A DNA stretch of 64,000 bases from Bog-473 sp963807675 (GTDB lineage Bacteria > Actinomycetota > Acidimicrobiia > Acidimicrobiales > RAAP-2). The notes under the pieces are model-generated. The model was given only the letters and a program-made list of their open reading frames with translations. It searched no databases and was not told where the DNA came from. Below are positions 1 through 10,824 of the stretch, one piece after another; position 1 is the first letter of the stretch; every line of letters begins with the position of its first letter. The translations under genes and the position numbers were made by a program. Where the stretch lies: the NCBI GenBank assembly GCA_963807675.1, contig CAWECP010000002.1, forward strand, positions 783,624 through 847,623, in the 5' to 3' direction.

Positions 1-742
1 GAGATCCGAGGGGGAGAGGCCTCCGTGGCGCACGCCCGGACTCGAAGCGGGGCAGGCTGGCGTCTCCGTGGCGCAACCGGAAGAAGTACTCGTTGAGGGC
101 GAACGTCTCGGGGTTGTACCTGCGGGCGAAGCTCCCCGTGACGTACACGTCGTAAGTGGGCGAGCCTGACGTCGCTGGGAACTCGATCTCGGAGATCGAC
201 AAACCGACCACGTGCAACGTGACGTCCGGTCCGTCGGGAGTGAGGTTGGCGTTGCTCAGCACGGCCGCCCGCTGGGACGACGCCACCAGCGGGACGCGCA
301 GCACGCTGCCGACATGGACCCCCAACGCTTGGAGGTTCTCCGAGGCCAGAACCTGACCCGGGTCCGACTGGTCCGGCCAGCTGCCGCTCACGAGCTTGAC
401 CATCTGCGTCAGTCGCGCCGGGGAGACCTCGTCGAGGGCGAAGTCGTTGACATTGATAGGGCGGCAGGCACACGTCGGAGGGCCGCTCACCGGTGTGACG
501 ACCCGCGTCACTGACGCCACCTCCGGCAGGGACGCCGCCCGCGGCACCGCCTGGACACTGTAGAAGAAGGCGTCGTATCCGTGGGCTGCCTCGAACCGAG
601 GGAATGCGGTCGCCGTCCTGCGGGCCGTTGCGGCCCCGGCCAACACGAGGCCGACCACCACCGCGGTGAGGAGCGTCAGGGCCAGCCAGGAGCGCCAACG
701 ATGCCGCGCGCCCGCCTTGAGCATCATTCGGAGAAACGACAC
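1..742 (-). CDS. FtsX-like ABC transporter permease, N-terminal part (cut by window edge)
   Basis: The minus strand is open from the window edge to a GTG at 742 with an AGGAGG Shine-Dalgarno at 747-752. An ATG at 727 is an in-frame alternative. About 247 residues are visible. A short basic segment (GARHRWRSW) precedes one hydrophobic helix (about residues 16-36, LALTLLTAVVVGLVLAG), then AATARRT and a long extracytoplasmic region. This is the usual start of actinobacterial FtsX/MacB-type permeases, where a periplasmic domain follows the first helix. The C-terminal helices and any partner ATPase lie outside the window. Family assignment rests on topology and on the helix plus GA-RRT signature, so the substrate is unknown. 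Confidence 0.7.
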   Translation of the reverse strand, partial: MSFLRMMLKAGARHRWRSWLALTLLTAVVVGLVLAGAATARRTATAFPRFEAAHGYDAFFYSVQAVPRAASLPEVASVTRVVTPVSGPPTCACRPINVNDFALDEVSPARLTQMVKLVSGSWPDQSDPGQVLASENLQALGVHVGSVLRVPLVASSQRAAVLSNANLTPDGPDVTLHVVGLSISEIEFPATSGSPTYDVYVTGSFARRYNPETFALNEYFFRLRHGDASLPRFESGRAPRRPLPLGS

Positions 743-915
743 AGGACCTCCTGGGCGTCAGTGTGGCCCGGCACGGGTGACCGCTCAAGGAAGCCAGCCC
801 GCAGGGCCGGATCGTGGTAGCACCACCGACCAGGCCGGCTCGGTGACCCGCGCCACGCCGGCACAACGTGGGCCATCGTCAGGTGAAAAGGGCAGGTCAC
901 CGCGCGGGCAGCCTG

Positions 916-921
916 TACCGT
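916..921 (+). promoter_or_regulatory. -10 element of a probable leaderless hom transcript
   Basis: TACCGT preceded by TG sits six bases upstream of the GTG at 928. A transcript starting about seven bases after this hexamer would begin on the start codon. No convincing -35 is visible. The same arrangement recurs at several genes in the window. Confidence 0.4.
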
Positions 922-927
922 GGCGAG

Positions 928-2339
928 GTGACCGCCGCCAGGGCCAGGGCCGCCACCGACGGCGAGCCGGCTGATCGCACGAAGGGCCAGCCGCAACCGC
1001 ACCCGCACCCGGTGCCCACGGTGCGGGTGGCGTTGCTCGGCTGCGGCAACGTCGGCGGCGCCCTGGCCGACATCCTCCTCACCCGCGCCGACGACGTGGC
1101 CGCCCGGACCGGTCATCCGCTTCGAGCTGGTCGGCATCGCCGTCGCCCATCCCGACAAGCCCCGCCCGTCGTCCGTCGACCGCGAGCTGGTCGGCACCGA
1201 CGCCGCCGCCCTGGTCGCGCGCGACGACGTCGACGTGGTGGTCGAGGTGATCGGGGGCCTGCATCCCGCCCACGAGTTGGTGGAGGCCGCCCTGCGCAAC
1301 GGCAAGCCCGTCGTCACCGCCAACAAGGCGTTGCTCGCCGTGGCCGGTGCCGAGCTGGCCGAGGTGGCCGCCGCCGCCGGGGTGGACCTGCTCTACGAGG
1401 CGGCCGTGGCCGGCGCCATCCCCGTCATCCGCCCCTCCGGGAGTCGTTGGCGGGCGAGCAGATCGTGCGCGTCATGGGGATCGTCAACGGCACGACCAAC
1501 TACATCCTCACCCGCATGGAGGAGGAGGGCGCGAGCTACGACGACGTCCTGAAGGAGGCGCAGCAGCTCGGCCTGGCCGAGCGCGACCCGAGCGCCGACG
1601 TGGACGGCCACGACGCCGCCGCCAAGGCCGCCATCCTGGCCTCCCTCGCCTTCGGCTCCGACGTGGTCGACGCCGACGTGCACCGCGAGGGCATCAGCGG
1701 GCTCAGCGCGGCCGACGTCGCCTACGCCAACAAGCTCGGTTACTCGGTCAAGCTCCTCGCCGTGGCCGAGCTCGTCGACGGCGGCCCCGAGGTCTCGGTG
1801 CGCGTGCACCCGGCCATGGTCCCGCGCACGCACCCGCTGGCCGCGGTGCGCGGCGCCTTCAACGCCGTCTTCGTCGAGGGCGCGGTGAGCGGCGAGCTCA
1901 TGCTCTACGGGCGCGGCGCCGGGGGCGGCCCGACGGCCAGCGCCATGCTGGGCGATCTGGTCGACGCCTCGCGGAATCTCCTGGCCGGCGCGCCCGCTCC
2001 GGCTCCCAAGCGCACCTCCACGACGGTGCGCGACCAGAACGACATGCGCTCGGCTTTCTACCTGAGCATGGACGTGGCCGACCGCCCCGGCGTGCTGGCC
2101 GCCGTGGCCAAGATCTTCGGGGACCACCAGGTCTCCATCCGGGCCATGGAGCAGGTGGGCCTGGCCGAGGAGGCCCGCCTCATCTTCCTCACCCACGTGG
2201 CCCGGGAGGGCGACCTGCTGGCCACCATCGACGAGCTGCGCAAGCTCCAGGCCGTGGACCGGGTGAGCGGCGTGCTGCGCGTCATCGGTGAGCACGAGGA
2301 CGGGCGGACGCCGGACGGCGCCAGAAGCGGGGCGGCGCC

Positions 2340-2343
<4 letters not shown>
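928..2343 (+). CDS. hom: homoserine dehydrogenase (two frame breaks)
   Basis: NADP-dependent reduction of aspartate semialdehyde to homoserine, in threonine/methionine synthesis. The N-terminal Rossmann motif VRVALLGCGNVGGALAD begins near 1021. The catalytic domain includes GKPVVTANKALLA and GIVNGTTNYILTRM. A C-terminal ACT domain (DRPGVLAAVAKIFGDHQVSIR) is present, as expected for an allosterically regulated bacterial enzyme. The reading moves to the +1 frame between about 1105 and 1118 and returns near 1436, where one C seems to be missing from a C run. Both sides of each break are well conserved, so these look like sequencing errors. The start is placed at GTG 928 because of the adjacent -10 hexamer; GTG 1012 is an alternative. 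It overlaps thrC by GTGA. Confidence 0.9.
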
Positions 2344-3374
<1,031 letters not shown>

Positions 3375-3454
3375 AGGCCGGGTTCTCCGTGGACGGCCCC
3401 CCCCCGTCCGGGCGAGTCCGGACCTGACGGAAAACTCTCGGAACCGGGGGTGTG

Positions 3455-3483
3455 TTGGCATCGCCCGTCCGTCCGGCTACAGT
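3455..3483 (+). promoter_or_regulatory. probable promoter of rho with a long leader
   Basis: TTGGCA (3455-3460), a 17-bp spacer and TACAGT (3478-3483) make a good sigma-70-type promoter. It would give a leader of about 170 nt before rho ATG 3662. The leader contains GCGCTT-AG-AAGCGC near 3500 and a longer imperfect purine/pyrimidine inverted repeat at about 3560-3600. Such leaders are common in front of autoregulated rho genes, but regulation here is inferred. Confidence 0.5.
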
Positions 3484-3661
3484 CGTGACATCCCCTCTGC
3501 GCTTAGAAGCGCTCTCCGCGGGTACAAGCGGTCCCGGGAGAGCATGACGCAGAGGTGATCCCGGGGGAGGGAATTCACACGCGAATCCCTTCTCCTCCCT
3601 GAAATTTCTTCGTCTCGCGCGGACAAACCGGGCGGGCGATGACCCTCTCAAGAGGAGTCCG

Positions 3662-5427
3662 ATGACTGCGGAACAGCAGCTCGAACGATCGGTTCTCGAA
3701 GGCAAGGAGCGAGACGAGCTCAGTGCCATCGCCCAGGCCATGTCGCTCAAGACGACGTCCAGGACGAAGAAGGCCGACATCATTGATCAGATCCTCCATG
3801 CGACCGGCGTCACCTCGGGTTCGAACGGTGCCGGGCCACCGGCGGGCGGCAGCAACGGGGCCAGGCGCCCGCGCAACTGCCGCACCGGCCGGCCACGACA
3901 CGCCCGGGCGGAGACGCCAGCCGCTGCGTCGCCGCGACGGCGGGGGCCGGGCGCTCCGCGGCGTGCCCGCCGGGGACGCCCTCCGGCCGAGCCGCCGCCC
4001 CGCGGCCATCGCACCGCCGAGGCGGCACCCGCCGGCGACGCCGGGCCGGCCGTCTTCGTCGAGCCGCCCGAGCTGGCCGACGGCGCCGGCCGGCGCCGCC
4101 GCACCAGAACGGGCAGGGCAGAACAGACCAGGAGCGGCAACCGCAACCAGACAACAACCAGAACAACCAGAACCGTCAGCACCGACGGCGAGGTGGGCAA
4201 CCGCCGCAGCCGCCGGCGCCGCGGGCGCGACCGTGGGAGCCGCGGCGGCGGCGAGCTGCAGGGCGGCGGCAGCAGGACCAGCCGTACACGGGCGAGCTGG
4301 TCGAGGTGAAGGGGATGCTCGACCTGCGCGACGAGGGCTACGGCTTCCTGCGTTGCGAGGCTACCTGCCGTCGTCCAAGGACGTCTACGTCTCCATAAGC
4401 CAGGCCCGCAAGTTCGCGCTGCGGCGCGGTGACTACGTCGAGGGCGCGTGCCGGCCGGCGTCGAACAACGAGAAGTACCCGGCGCTGCTGCGCATCGACA
4501 CCGTCGTCGGGCCTGGACCCCGAGGAGGCGCGCAACCGGCCACGGTTCGAGGACCTGACCCCGCTGTTCCCCGACTCGCGGTTGAATCTCGAGATGCCGG
4601 GCGACAAGGACAACCTCACGGCGCGCATCGTCGACCTGCTCTCGCCGATCGGCAAGGGGCAGCGCGGCATGATCGTGTCGCCCCCGAAGGCCGGCAAGAC
4701 GACGGTCATGAAGCAGATCGCCCACTCCATCGAGGCCAACAATCCCGAGGTGCACCTCATGGTGCTGCTCGTCGACGAGCGGCCCGAGGAAGTCACCGAC
4801 ATGCGGCGTTCCGTGAAGGGCGAGGTGATCGCGTCGACCTTCGACCGGCCCGCCGACGAGCACACCCAGGTGGCCGAGCTCGCCATCGAGCGGGCCAAGC
4901 GGCTGGTCGAGGTGGGCCGGGACGTCGTCATCATCCTCGACGGCATCACCCGCCTCGCCCGGGCCTACAACCTGGCCGCGCCGGCCACCGGCCGGATCAT
5001 GTCCGGTGGTGTCGACTCGGGCGCGCTCTACCCGCCCAAGAAGTTCTTCGGCGCCGCCCGCAACGTCGAGGAGGGGGGCTCGCTGACCATTCTGGCCTCG
5101 GCCCTGGTCGAGACCGGTTCGAAGATGGACGAGGTCATCTTCGAGGAGTTCAAGGGCACCGGCAACATGGAGCTGCGGCTCGACCGACGGCTCTCGGAGC
5201 GCCGGCTCTACCCGGCCATCGACGTCAACGCCAGCTCGACCCGCCACGAGGAGCTCCTGTTCGAGCGCGGCCAGCTCCAGCAGGTGTGGAAGCTGCGCCG
5301 GGTGCTCAACGCGCTGGCCAGCGACGGCAAGGACGCCGCCGGGCTCGAGCTGCTGATGGACAAGATCCGGACCACGTCGAGCAACGACGAGTTCCTGGCG
5401 GAAATCGCCAAGGGCCCCGGGACCTGA
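3662..5427 (+). CDS. rho: transcription termination factor Rho (frame breaks in N-terminal half)
   Basis: Hexameric RNA-dependent ATPase that terminates transcription. ATG 3662 follows AGAGGAG. The first 50 residues form the Rho N-terminal SAP-like fold (LSAIAQAMSLKTTSRTKKAD). A low-complexity Arg/Gly/Pro/Gln-rich insertion follows, typical of actinobacterial Rho. Then come the RNA-binding OSB fold (GMLDLRDEGYGFLR, YLPSSKDVYVS) and the ATPase domain with Walker A (PPKAGKTTVMKQIA), DERPEEVTDM, the DGITRLARAYN region and YPAIDVNASSTR. At least three frame changes occur: inside the insertion, near 4360 and near 4510. The ATPase domain from about 4510 to the stop is intact in one frame. The position between thrC and rpmE matches actinobacterial synteny. 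Confidence 0.92.
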
Positions 5428-5453
5428 CCGCGACGGCTGCCGCACGCGACCCG

Positions 5454-5459
5454 TACACT
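5454..5459 (+). promoter_or_regulatory. -10 element upstream of rpmE
   Basis: TACACT lies 26 bases before ATG 5486, which has its own GGAGAACC ribosome site. The -35 region is not recognisable. It could drive rpmE separately from rho. Confidence 0.35.
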
Positions 5460-5485
5460 GGTCCGACCACTTCGACTGGAGAACC

Positions 5486-5727
5486 ATGAAGACCGACATC
5501 CACCCCGACTACGTAGACGCCACAGTCAAGTGCTCGTGCGGCAACACCTTCATGACGCACTCGACCAAGGCCGATCTCCACGTCGAGCTGTGCAACGAGT
5601 GCCACCCCTTCTTCACCGGCAAGCAGAAGCTGGTCGACTCCGGTGGCCGGGTGGAGCGCTTCCAGCGCCGCTACGGCGAGCGCAAGGGCGGGCCAAGGCC
5701 AAGCCCGCCGACTCGGCGCAGGACTGA
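5486..5727 (+). CDS. rpmE: 50S ribosomal protein L31, zinc-binding form (one frame break near C-terminus)
   Basis: Large-subunit ribosomal protein. It opens MKTDIHPDYVDATVKCSCGN and carries the zinc ligands CSC and CNEC, so it is the C+ form that binds zinc. VDSGGRVERFQRRYGERKG is conserved. The frame changes near 5690; after the shift the tail AKAKPADSAQD ends at TGA 5725-5727, giving about 80 residues. ATG 5486 is preceded by GGAGAACC. Its place between rho and prfA is the standard actinobacterial order. Confidence 0.9.
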
Positions 5728-5783
5728 GCCGCGGCGCGGCGCCCGTCCCGCGGCGGCGCCCCCGCGAGCCGTAGCGTTCTCCC

Positions 5784-6891
5784 ATGCTCGACGACCGTAT
5801 GGCCGCGCTCGAGGCGGAGTACGAGGCCGTCGAGGACGAGCTGGCCGACCCGGCCGTCCTGGCCGACCCGGACCGGCTCCGCGACCTGTCGCGCCGGCAC
5901 AAGGAGCTGGGGGAGATCGTCCAGACCTGGCACGACCTGACGGCCGCCCGGGAGGACGTCGGACCGCCCGCGAAATGCTGACCGAGGCGTCCGGTGACGA
6001 CCGCGAGCTCATGCGTCACGAGATCGAGGGGGCCGAGGCCGGGGTGGCGCGCTCGAGGAGCAGCTCCAGATGCTGCTGCTGCCCAAGGACCCCAACGAGG
6101 GCCGCAACGTGATCATGGAGATCCGGGGCGCCGTCGGCGGCGACGAGGCCAACCTCTTCGCCCGGGTGCTCTACGACATGTACCTGCGCTACGCCGCCAT
6201 ACATGAAGTGGAAGGTCGAGGTGCTCTCGAGGACGCATCGGACAAGGACGGGATCAACGAGGCCGTGTTCATGGTCAAGGGCCCGGCGCCTACCTCCGCC
6301 TGAAGCACGAGGGCGGCACGCACCGGGTGCAGCGGGTCCCGGTGACCGAGGCCAAGGGGCGGATCCACACCTCGACGGCGACGGTGACCGTGCTGCCCGA
6401 GGCCGAGGAGGTCGACGTCGAGATCGATCCCAACGACCTGAAGATCGACGTGTACCGCTCCACCGGTCCGGGAGGGCAGTCGGTCAACACGACCGACTCG
6501 GCCGTGCGCATCACCCACCTCCCGACCGGCACCGTCGTGGCCATGCAGGACGAGAAGAGCCAGATCCAGAACCGGGCCAAGGCCATGGTGGTGCTGCGGG
6601 CCCGGCTGCTCAAGGCCGAGCAGGACCGCCAGGAGGCCGAGATGTCGGCCCAGCGCCGCGGCCAGGTCGGGGCCGGGAGCCGCACCGACAAGATCCGCAC
6701 CTACAACTACAAGGAGAACCGGGTCACCGATCACCGCATCAACCTGACGCTCTACAAGCTGGACCAGATGCTGGCGGGCGACCTCGAGCGAGCTGACCGA
6801 GGCGCTGATGGCCGACAAGCGCGGCCGCCAGCTCGGGGGCGAGGAGCAGGCGGGCGCGTCGTGTCGCGGGCCGTCGCGGCCGCCGGCGTGA
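5784..6891 (+). CDS. prfA: peptide chain release factor 1 (many frame breaks)
   Basis: Recognises UAA/UAG stop codons and triggers peptidyl-tRNA hydrolysis. The N-terminal helical domain begins MLDDRMAALEAEYEAVEDEL. The middle has PKDPNEGRNVIMEIRGAVGG and ASDKDGINEAVFMVKG. The catalytic GGQ motif is intact in STGPGGQSVNTTDSAVR, followed by NRAKAMVVLRARL and the C-terminal DHRINLTLYKLDQM. Reading requires about six frame changes between 5950 and 6790. In the last frame the stop is TGA 6889-6891, overlapping the prmC start by about 31 bases. TAGCGT at 5772-5777, six bases before the ATG, suggests a leaderless mRNA. Confidence 0.88.
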
Positions 6892-7787
6892 CCGGGGCGA
6901 GCTGGTGGCCGAGCTGGCCGGATGGTCGGCGCGCCGCACGAGGCCCGCTTCGATCGTGGACGAGGCCGTCGGACGCGGGCCGGGCCGGCCGGCCGGCCGA
7001 CCGGCCCCGGACCGCTCGACGGAGCCGCCGTCTCGGCGCCCGCGCCATGGCGGCCCGCCGCGCGGCGGGGGAGCCGCTGCAGTACGTCTTCGGGCACTGG
7101 CCGTTCCGCTCGCTCGACCTGCTCGTCGATCCGCGGGTGCTGATCCCGCGGCCCGAGACCGAGCAGGTGGTCGAGGTGGCGCTGGCCGAGGCGCGGCGAC
7201 CTGGCCCGCCACCGGGGCGGCGGCCTCGTCGTGGTGGACGCCGGCACGGGTTCGGGCGCCATGGCACTGTCGCTGGCCGCGGAGCTCGGACTGCGGTGGT
7301 GGGCGAGGTATGGGCGACCGACGTCAGCGCCGACGCGCTGGCGGTGGCGGCGGCCAACCTCGACGCGGTGGCGCGCCGCCCACGGCGCGCCCCTGCCCCC
7401 GGTCTCCCTGGTCGAGGGCGACTGGCTGGAGCCCTTGCCGGCCTTCCTGCGGGGCCGGGTCGACCTGGTCGTGGCCAACCCGCCCTACGTGAGCGAGGAC
7501 GAGTGGGCGGGGCTCGACCCCGAGGTGCGACGCGAGCCACGGTCGGCCCTGGTGGCCGGCCCCGGCCGCGACGGCACCCCGGGGCTGGCCGAGGTGGAGG
7601 CCGTGCTCGCGCAGGCCCTGGCCTGGCTGGGCCCGCCCGGCACGGTGGTGGTGGAGCTGGCGCCGACGCAGGCGGAAGCGGCCGCTGAGCTGGCCCGACG
7701 CCTCGGCTTCGGCCCGGTCTCGCTGCGGCGGGACCTGGCCGGCGGCAGCGCCCGTTGCAGGCGAATGCCACCGCTGGCGCGGGCTGA
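6861..7787 (+). CDS. prmC: peptide chain release factor N5-glutamine methyltransferase (many frame breaks)
   Basis: SAM-dependent methylation of the GGQ glutamine of release factors, consistent with its place directly after prfA. The N-terminal helical domain (LVAELAG, GAPHEARF) is followed by GEPLQYVFGHWPFRSLDL and VLIPRPETEQVVEVAL. The SAM site (VVDAGTGSGAMALSLA) and the substrate-glutamine motif DLVVANPPYV are clear. About seven frame changes are needed. The last, near 7740, converts the tail to RDLAGRQRPL and a stop at 7785-7787. Start GTG 6861 is chosen because VSRAVAAAG leads into the helical domain. Confidence 0.85.
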
Positions 7788-7804
7788 GTGGCTACAAAGG
7801 GGAG

Positions 7805-8523
7805 ATGTCGCACACCGGACCACCGACGAGGCGGCCGAGGAGGCCGAGGACCGTGCGCCCGAGCCTCCGCTGGTCGGTCCGGGCGAGGCCGAGGTGGGCA
7901 CGGCGCTGGCCGGCGGCGCCATCATCGCCGTGCCGGCGGTGGGCGGCTACTGCCTGGCCGTCCCCGTCGGTGCCCCCGGGGCGGAGGAGCGCCTGGCGGC
8001 GCTGGCCGCCGACCCCGAGGGGCCGCATTACGTGGTCGGGCACGTCGACGACGTGCGTCAGCTGACGTCGGGCTGGAGCGACGAGGTGCAGCAGCTCCTG
8101 CAGCGGTGCTGGCCCGGGCCGGTCGAGGTGTTCCTCCCTCGCGCCCGAGATGCCGGCGCGGACCCGCGCCCCGGCCAGCCTTACGACCAGGTGGCCGACG
8201 ACAGTGGGGGTTGGGCGGTCACGGTGGGCATGCCCGAGGGCCGGGCGGTGCGCAAGCTGTGCCGGGAGCACGGGCCGTGGCGCACGGTGCCGCTCAATTT
8301 CACCGACGCCGGCCAGGTGGCCCACGCCTTCGCGGCGTCCGACGTGGCGCTGGTCGTCGACGGCGGCTCGCGCGAGGGGCAGCCGGCGACGCTGGTCGAC
8401 GCCACCGTGTCGCCGGTGCGCGTCCTGCGCGAGGGGGCCCTGCCGGCGGACTTCGTTCAGGCCACCATGGCCATGGGAAACCGGAAGAAGTGGTTCTCCC
8501 GATCACGCCGCGACGAGGGGTGA
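7805..8523 (+). CDS. YrdC/Sua5-type threonylcarbamoyl-AMP synthase-like protein
   Basis: TsaC/Sua5 enzymes make threonylcarbamoyl-AMP for t6A37 of tRNA. This gene sits where tsaC/sua5 sits in the actinobacterial prmC-sua5-wecA order. The core GGAIIAVPAVGGYCLAVPVG corresponds to the N-terminal nucleotide region but is divergent from the usual PTxTxYGL. The body has RCWPGPVEVFLP and the C-terminus has PATLVDATVSPVRVLREGAL, a good match to the Sua5 end motif. The ATG at 7805 follows AAAGGGGAG but is in a different frame from the body, so a frame break near 7820 is inferred. The divergent substrate motif makes catalytic activity uncertain. Confidence 0.72.
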
Positions 8524-8619
8524 TCGGCAGACCGACTGGTCGGATGCACGCCCGTAGTCACCCCGCCCCCCCGGTCGTCGGGAGAGCAGCCCGCGCGAGC
8601 GCTCTGGCGCGCCTGGGGG

Positions 8620-9231
8620 CTAAACCTCGGCGACCAGTCGTTCGAAGGCGGAGCCCGGCGGACCCTGACCGATCCGCCACGCGATCAGGTCCGCACACTC
8701 GGCGGGGCTGGAGGCGGACGTGTCGACCTCGAGGTCGTAGGCCACCTGGTGCACCGCGTCCTGCCAGCGCCGGACCGCCCCTACGAGCTCGGGATCGGCG
8801 TCCTCCCGGTGCTGCCCCCACGACGCCTGGCGACGCTGCCAAATCACGTCGAGCGGGCAGCGTACGCCGACGAAGACGACGGGCAGCCCCTCCAGCCGGC
8901 GGGCGCTGTCGCGCCGGATGTGGCGAGGCTCGGAGTACGAGTCGTGCAGCCCGACGTCGACGACGACGTCGAGACCCAGCCGGGCCTGGGCGGCGACCGA
9001 CTCGAACAGCGCGGCGTACAGGACGGCGACGAGGTCTTCGAGGTCGGGGCGCTCGCCGCCCGGCCGCAGACCGATGCCGGGCCGCAGGTGCTCCGGGGTG
9101 GACCGGATGGACGCGTCGACGCCGAGGTTGACCCAGACGCCGGGGCCGCGCTGCTGCAGGGCCTCGGCGATGGCGGTCTTCCCCGAGCGCGGGGCCCCGT
9201 TCAGGATGACGATCTGGCCGGGGCCGGGCAC
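8620..9231 (-). CDS. chloramphenicol phosphotransferase-like P-loop kinase
   Basis: 203 residues. Walker A GAPRSGKTAIAEALQ lies directly after the first strand (QIVILN). Downstream are VNLGVDASIRSTP, LDVVVDVGLHD and VVFVGVRCPLDVIWQRR, which follow the layout of the CPT family (small-molecule kinases). The substrate cannot be read from sequence; chloramphenicol resistance is only the founding member's activity. It starts at GTG 9231 and lies convergent to the TsaC-like gene. It begins the accessory block that interrupts backbone synteny. Confidence 0.72.
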   Translation of the reverse strand: MPGPGQIVILNGAPRSGKTAIAEALQQRGPGVWVNLGVDASIRSTPEHLRPGIGLRPGGERPDLEDLVAVLYAALFESVAAQARLGLDVVVDVGLHDSYSEPRHIRRDSARRLEGLPVVFVGVRCPLDVIWQRRQASWGQHREDADPELVGAVRRWQDAVHQVAYDLEVDTSASSPAECADLIAWRIGQGPPGSAFERLVAEV

Positions 9232-9264
9232 GGCGTCAGTCCCGTTCCGGCCCGGCGCCGTGCG

Positions 9265-9662
9265 TCACGTGAGGGAGAGGATGCCGGCCGCGGTCGGCGA
9301 GAAGCCGCACCAGCTGAGGTAGAAGTCACCGAGCTCGGGTTCGAAGTCCACGTGGAGCCACGCGAGCCGGCGGCCTGGGCCTCCCGTGCCGCCACCTCCA
9401 CCAGTGCGCTCCCGATTCCCTGGTGGCGGTGCGTGGCGGCGACCAGCGTGTCGAGCAGGAAGGCATGGGCGCCGCCGTCCCACGCCACGTTGACGAAGCC
9501 GACGAGGGTGTGCTGGTCGTAGGCGCACACCCAGCCCAGGCTGTACCGCTCGACCTGGGCCCGCCAGTCGTCGTGGCGGGGCGGGTGCCCGAAACCCTCG
9601 GCGTGCAGCGCGTCGACGTCCGGGTCGGCGAAATCGGCCCGCCAGCGGCAGGAGAGATCCAT
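9265..9662 (-). CDS. GNAT-family N-acetyltransferase (one frame break)
   Basis: Acetyl-CoA-dependent acyltransferase of unknown substrate. The GNAT core is visible: GFVNVAWDGGAHAFLLDTLV followed by the acetyl-CoA pyrophosphate loop HRHQGIGSALVEVAAREA. The frame changes near 9370, after which LHVDFEPELGDFYLSWCGFS (strands beta 6-7) reaches the stop at 9265. The total is about 132 residues. ATG 9662 is preceded by a minus-strand TAGCGT (9670-9675) at seven bases, so a leaderless transcript is likely. Confidence 0.75.
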
Positions 9663-9749
9663 GGGCGTGACGCTACGTCGTCCCGGCTGAACGACCGTCG
9701 TCCCCGACGCGCGCCGCGCCGACGGCCTCGTCGCGGGAACGGGCGAGCG

Positions 9750-10799
9750 CTACGACGCCGGCACCCGTTCCACCGCCGGCAGCGTGCTCACCGAGCGCTT
9801 GGCCTCCCAGTGGCTGCGCCGGCCGAGCGCGGCGAAGTACACCGGTCGGTCCGTCAGCGCGTAGGTGGCCAGCCACAGGCGCTTCAGATGGCGCTTGTGG
9901 CCGTGGGCCACGTCGTCTTCGTAGGCCGTGCGGCCGTGCAGCACGTGGTAGTTGTTGATGAACTGCATCTCGCCCGGCTGCAGGTCCATGTAGACGTTGA
10001 AGTCGGGGTCGTTGGCCAGCTGCGACGCCTTGGCGATGGCGGCGCGTGCGGTCTCGCTCAGGCGGGGGGCGTCGGGGTGGCGCTGGGAGGCCAGGATGTA
10101 CTGGGGGATGAACCGCACGAAGAGCCGGCCCCCGTGCTCGGTGAACGCGGGTATCTCGTAGAACGCCTTTGTGCTCTCGGCCTGCTCACCCCGCGCGTCG
10201 TAGGGCATCGGCTCGTACAACGCCGCGGCCAGGTCGGGGCACTCGCGCACCATGTGGTTGTGGATGGCCACCACGTTGGCCACGCAGGACAGGCCTCCGC
10301 TGCGGGCCGTGCGCAGGCAGAGCAGGCCCACCAGGTCCGAGCCGTCGGTGTGGTAGTCGAGCGCGATGCCGCCGAGCTCGTTGCCGCGCACGGTCGGGTC
10401 GTCGATGGTCTTGCCCTGGTCGGTGACGTCGCCCAACACGTGGCCATGCTTGTTCTGCGCCCACGGCTCGCCGAGGTGCAACCCGATGCCCCAGTAGAGG
10501 AGCGTCAGGTCGTCATCGCTGTAGTGGTCGGCGTCGAGGGTGGCGATGCGGCAGAAGCCGCGCCCGTTGAGCAGGACGTCGACCACCCCCGCCAGCTTGG
10601 TGCCCAGGCCGTCCAACGGGAAGTCGTCGCGCCCCAGCTCGAGCGGTTCGCTGCTCTTGGCCTTCGCCGTGGTGAGGGCGGCGTCGAGCTCGGCCAGGTC
10701 GTCGGCGGTCAGGCGCAGCGTCCAGGCGTCGGGGTCGGCCACGTCGGCCGCCCGCCACTCCGCCGCCGGCTCGAGCTCGTGCAATTCGTTGACGGTCAT
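9750..10799 (-). CDS. TauD/TfdA-type 2-oxoglutarate/Fe(II)-dependent dioxygenase
   Basis: 349 residues. The first iron ligands are in ALDYHTDGSD (HxD). The distal histidine is in INNYHVLHGRTAYED and the 2-oxoglutarate arginine is probably in HLKRLWL. These match the TauD/gamma-butyrobetaine-hydroxylase-like fold. ATG 10799 has GGAGAAGGC directly upstream. It lies 25 bases downstream of the D-aminoacylase gene on the same strand, so the two probably form an operon under the palindromic operator at 12597-12626. A role in catabolism of an amidated or N-acylated compound is inferred from this pairing; the substrate is unknown. Confidence 0.82.
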   Translation of the reverse strand: MTVNELHELEPAAEWRAADVADPDAWTLRLTADDLAELDAALTTAKAKSSEPLELGRDDFPLDGLGTKLAGVVDVLLNGRGFCRIATLDADHYSDDDLTLLYWGIGLHLGEPWAQNKHGHVLGDVTDQGKTIDDPTVRGNELGGIALDYHTDGSDLVGLLCLRTARSGGLSCVANVVAIHNHMVRECPDLAAALYEPMPYDARGEQAESTKAFYEIPAFTEHGGRLFVRFIPQYILASQRHPDAPRLSETARAAIAKASQLANDPDFNVYMDLQPGEMQFINNYHVLHGRTAYEDDVAHGHKRHLKRLWLATYALTDRPVYFAALGRRSHWEAKRSVSTLPAVERVPAS

Positions 10800-10824
10800 G
10801 CCTTCTCCTCTCGAGATGAGCCGC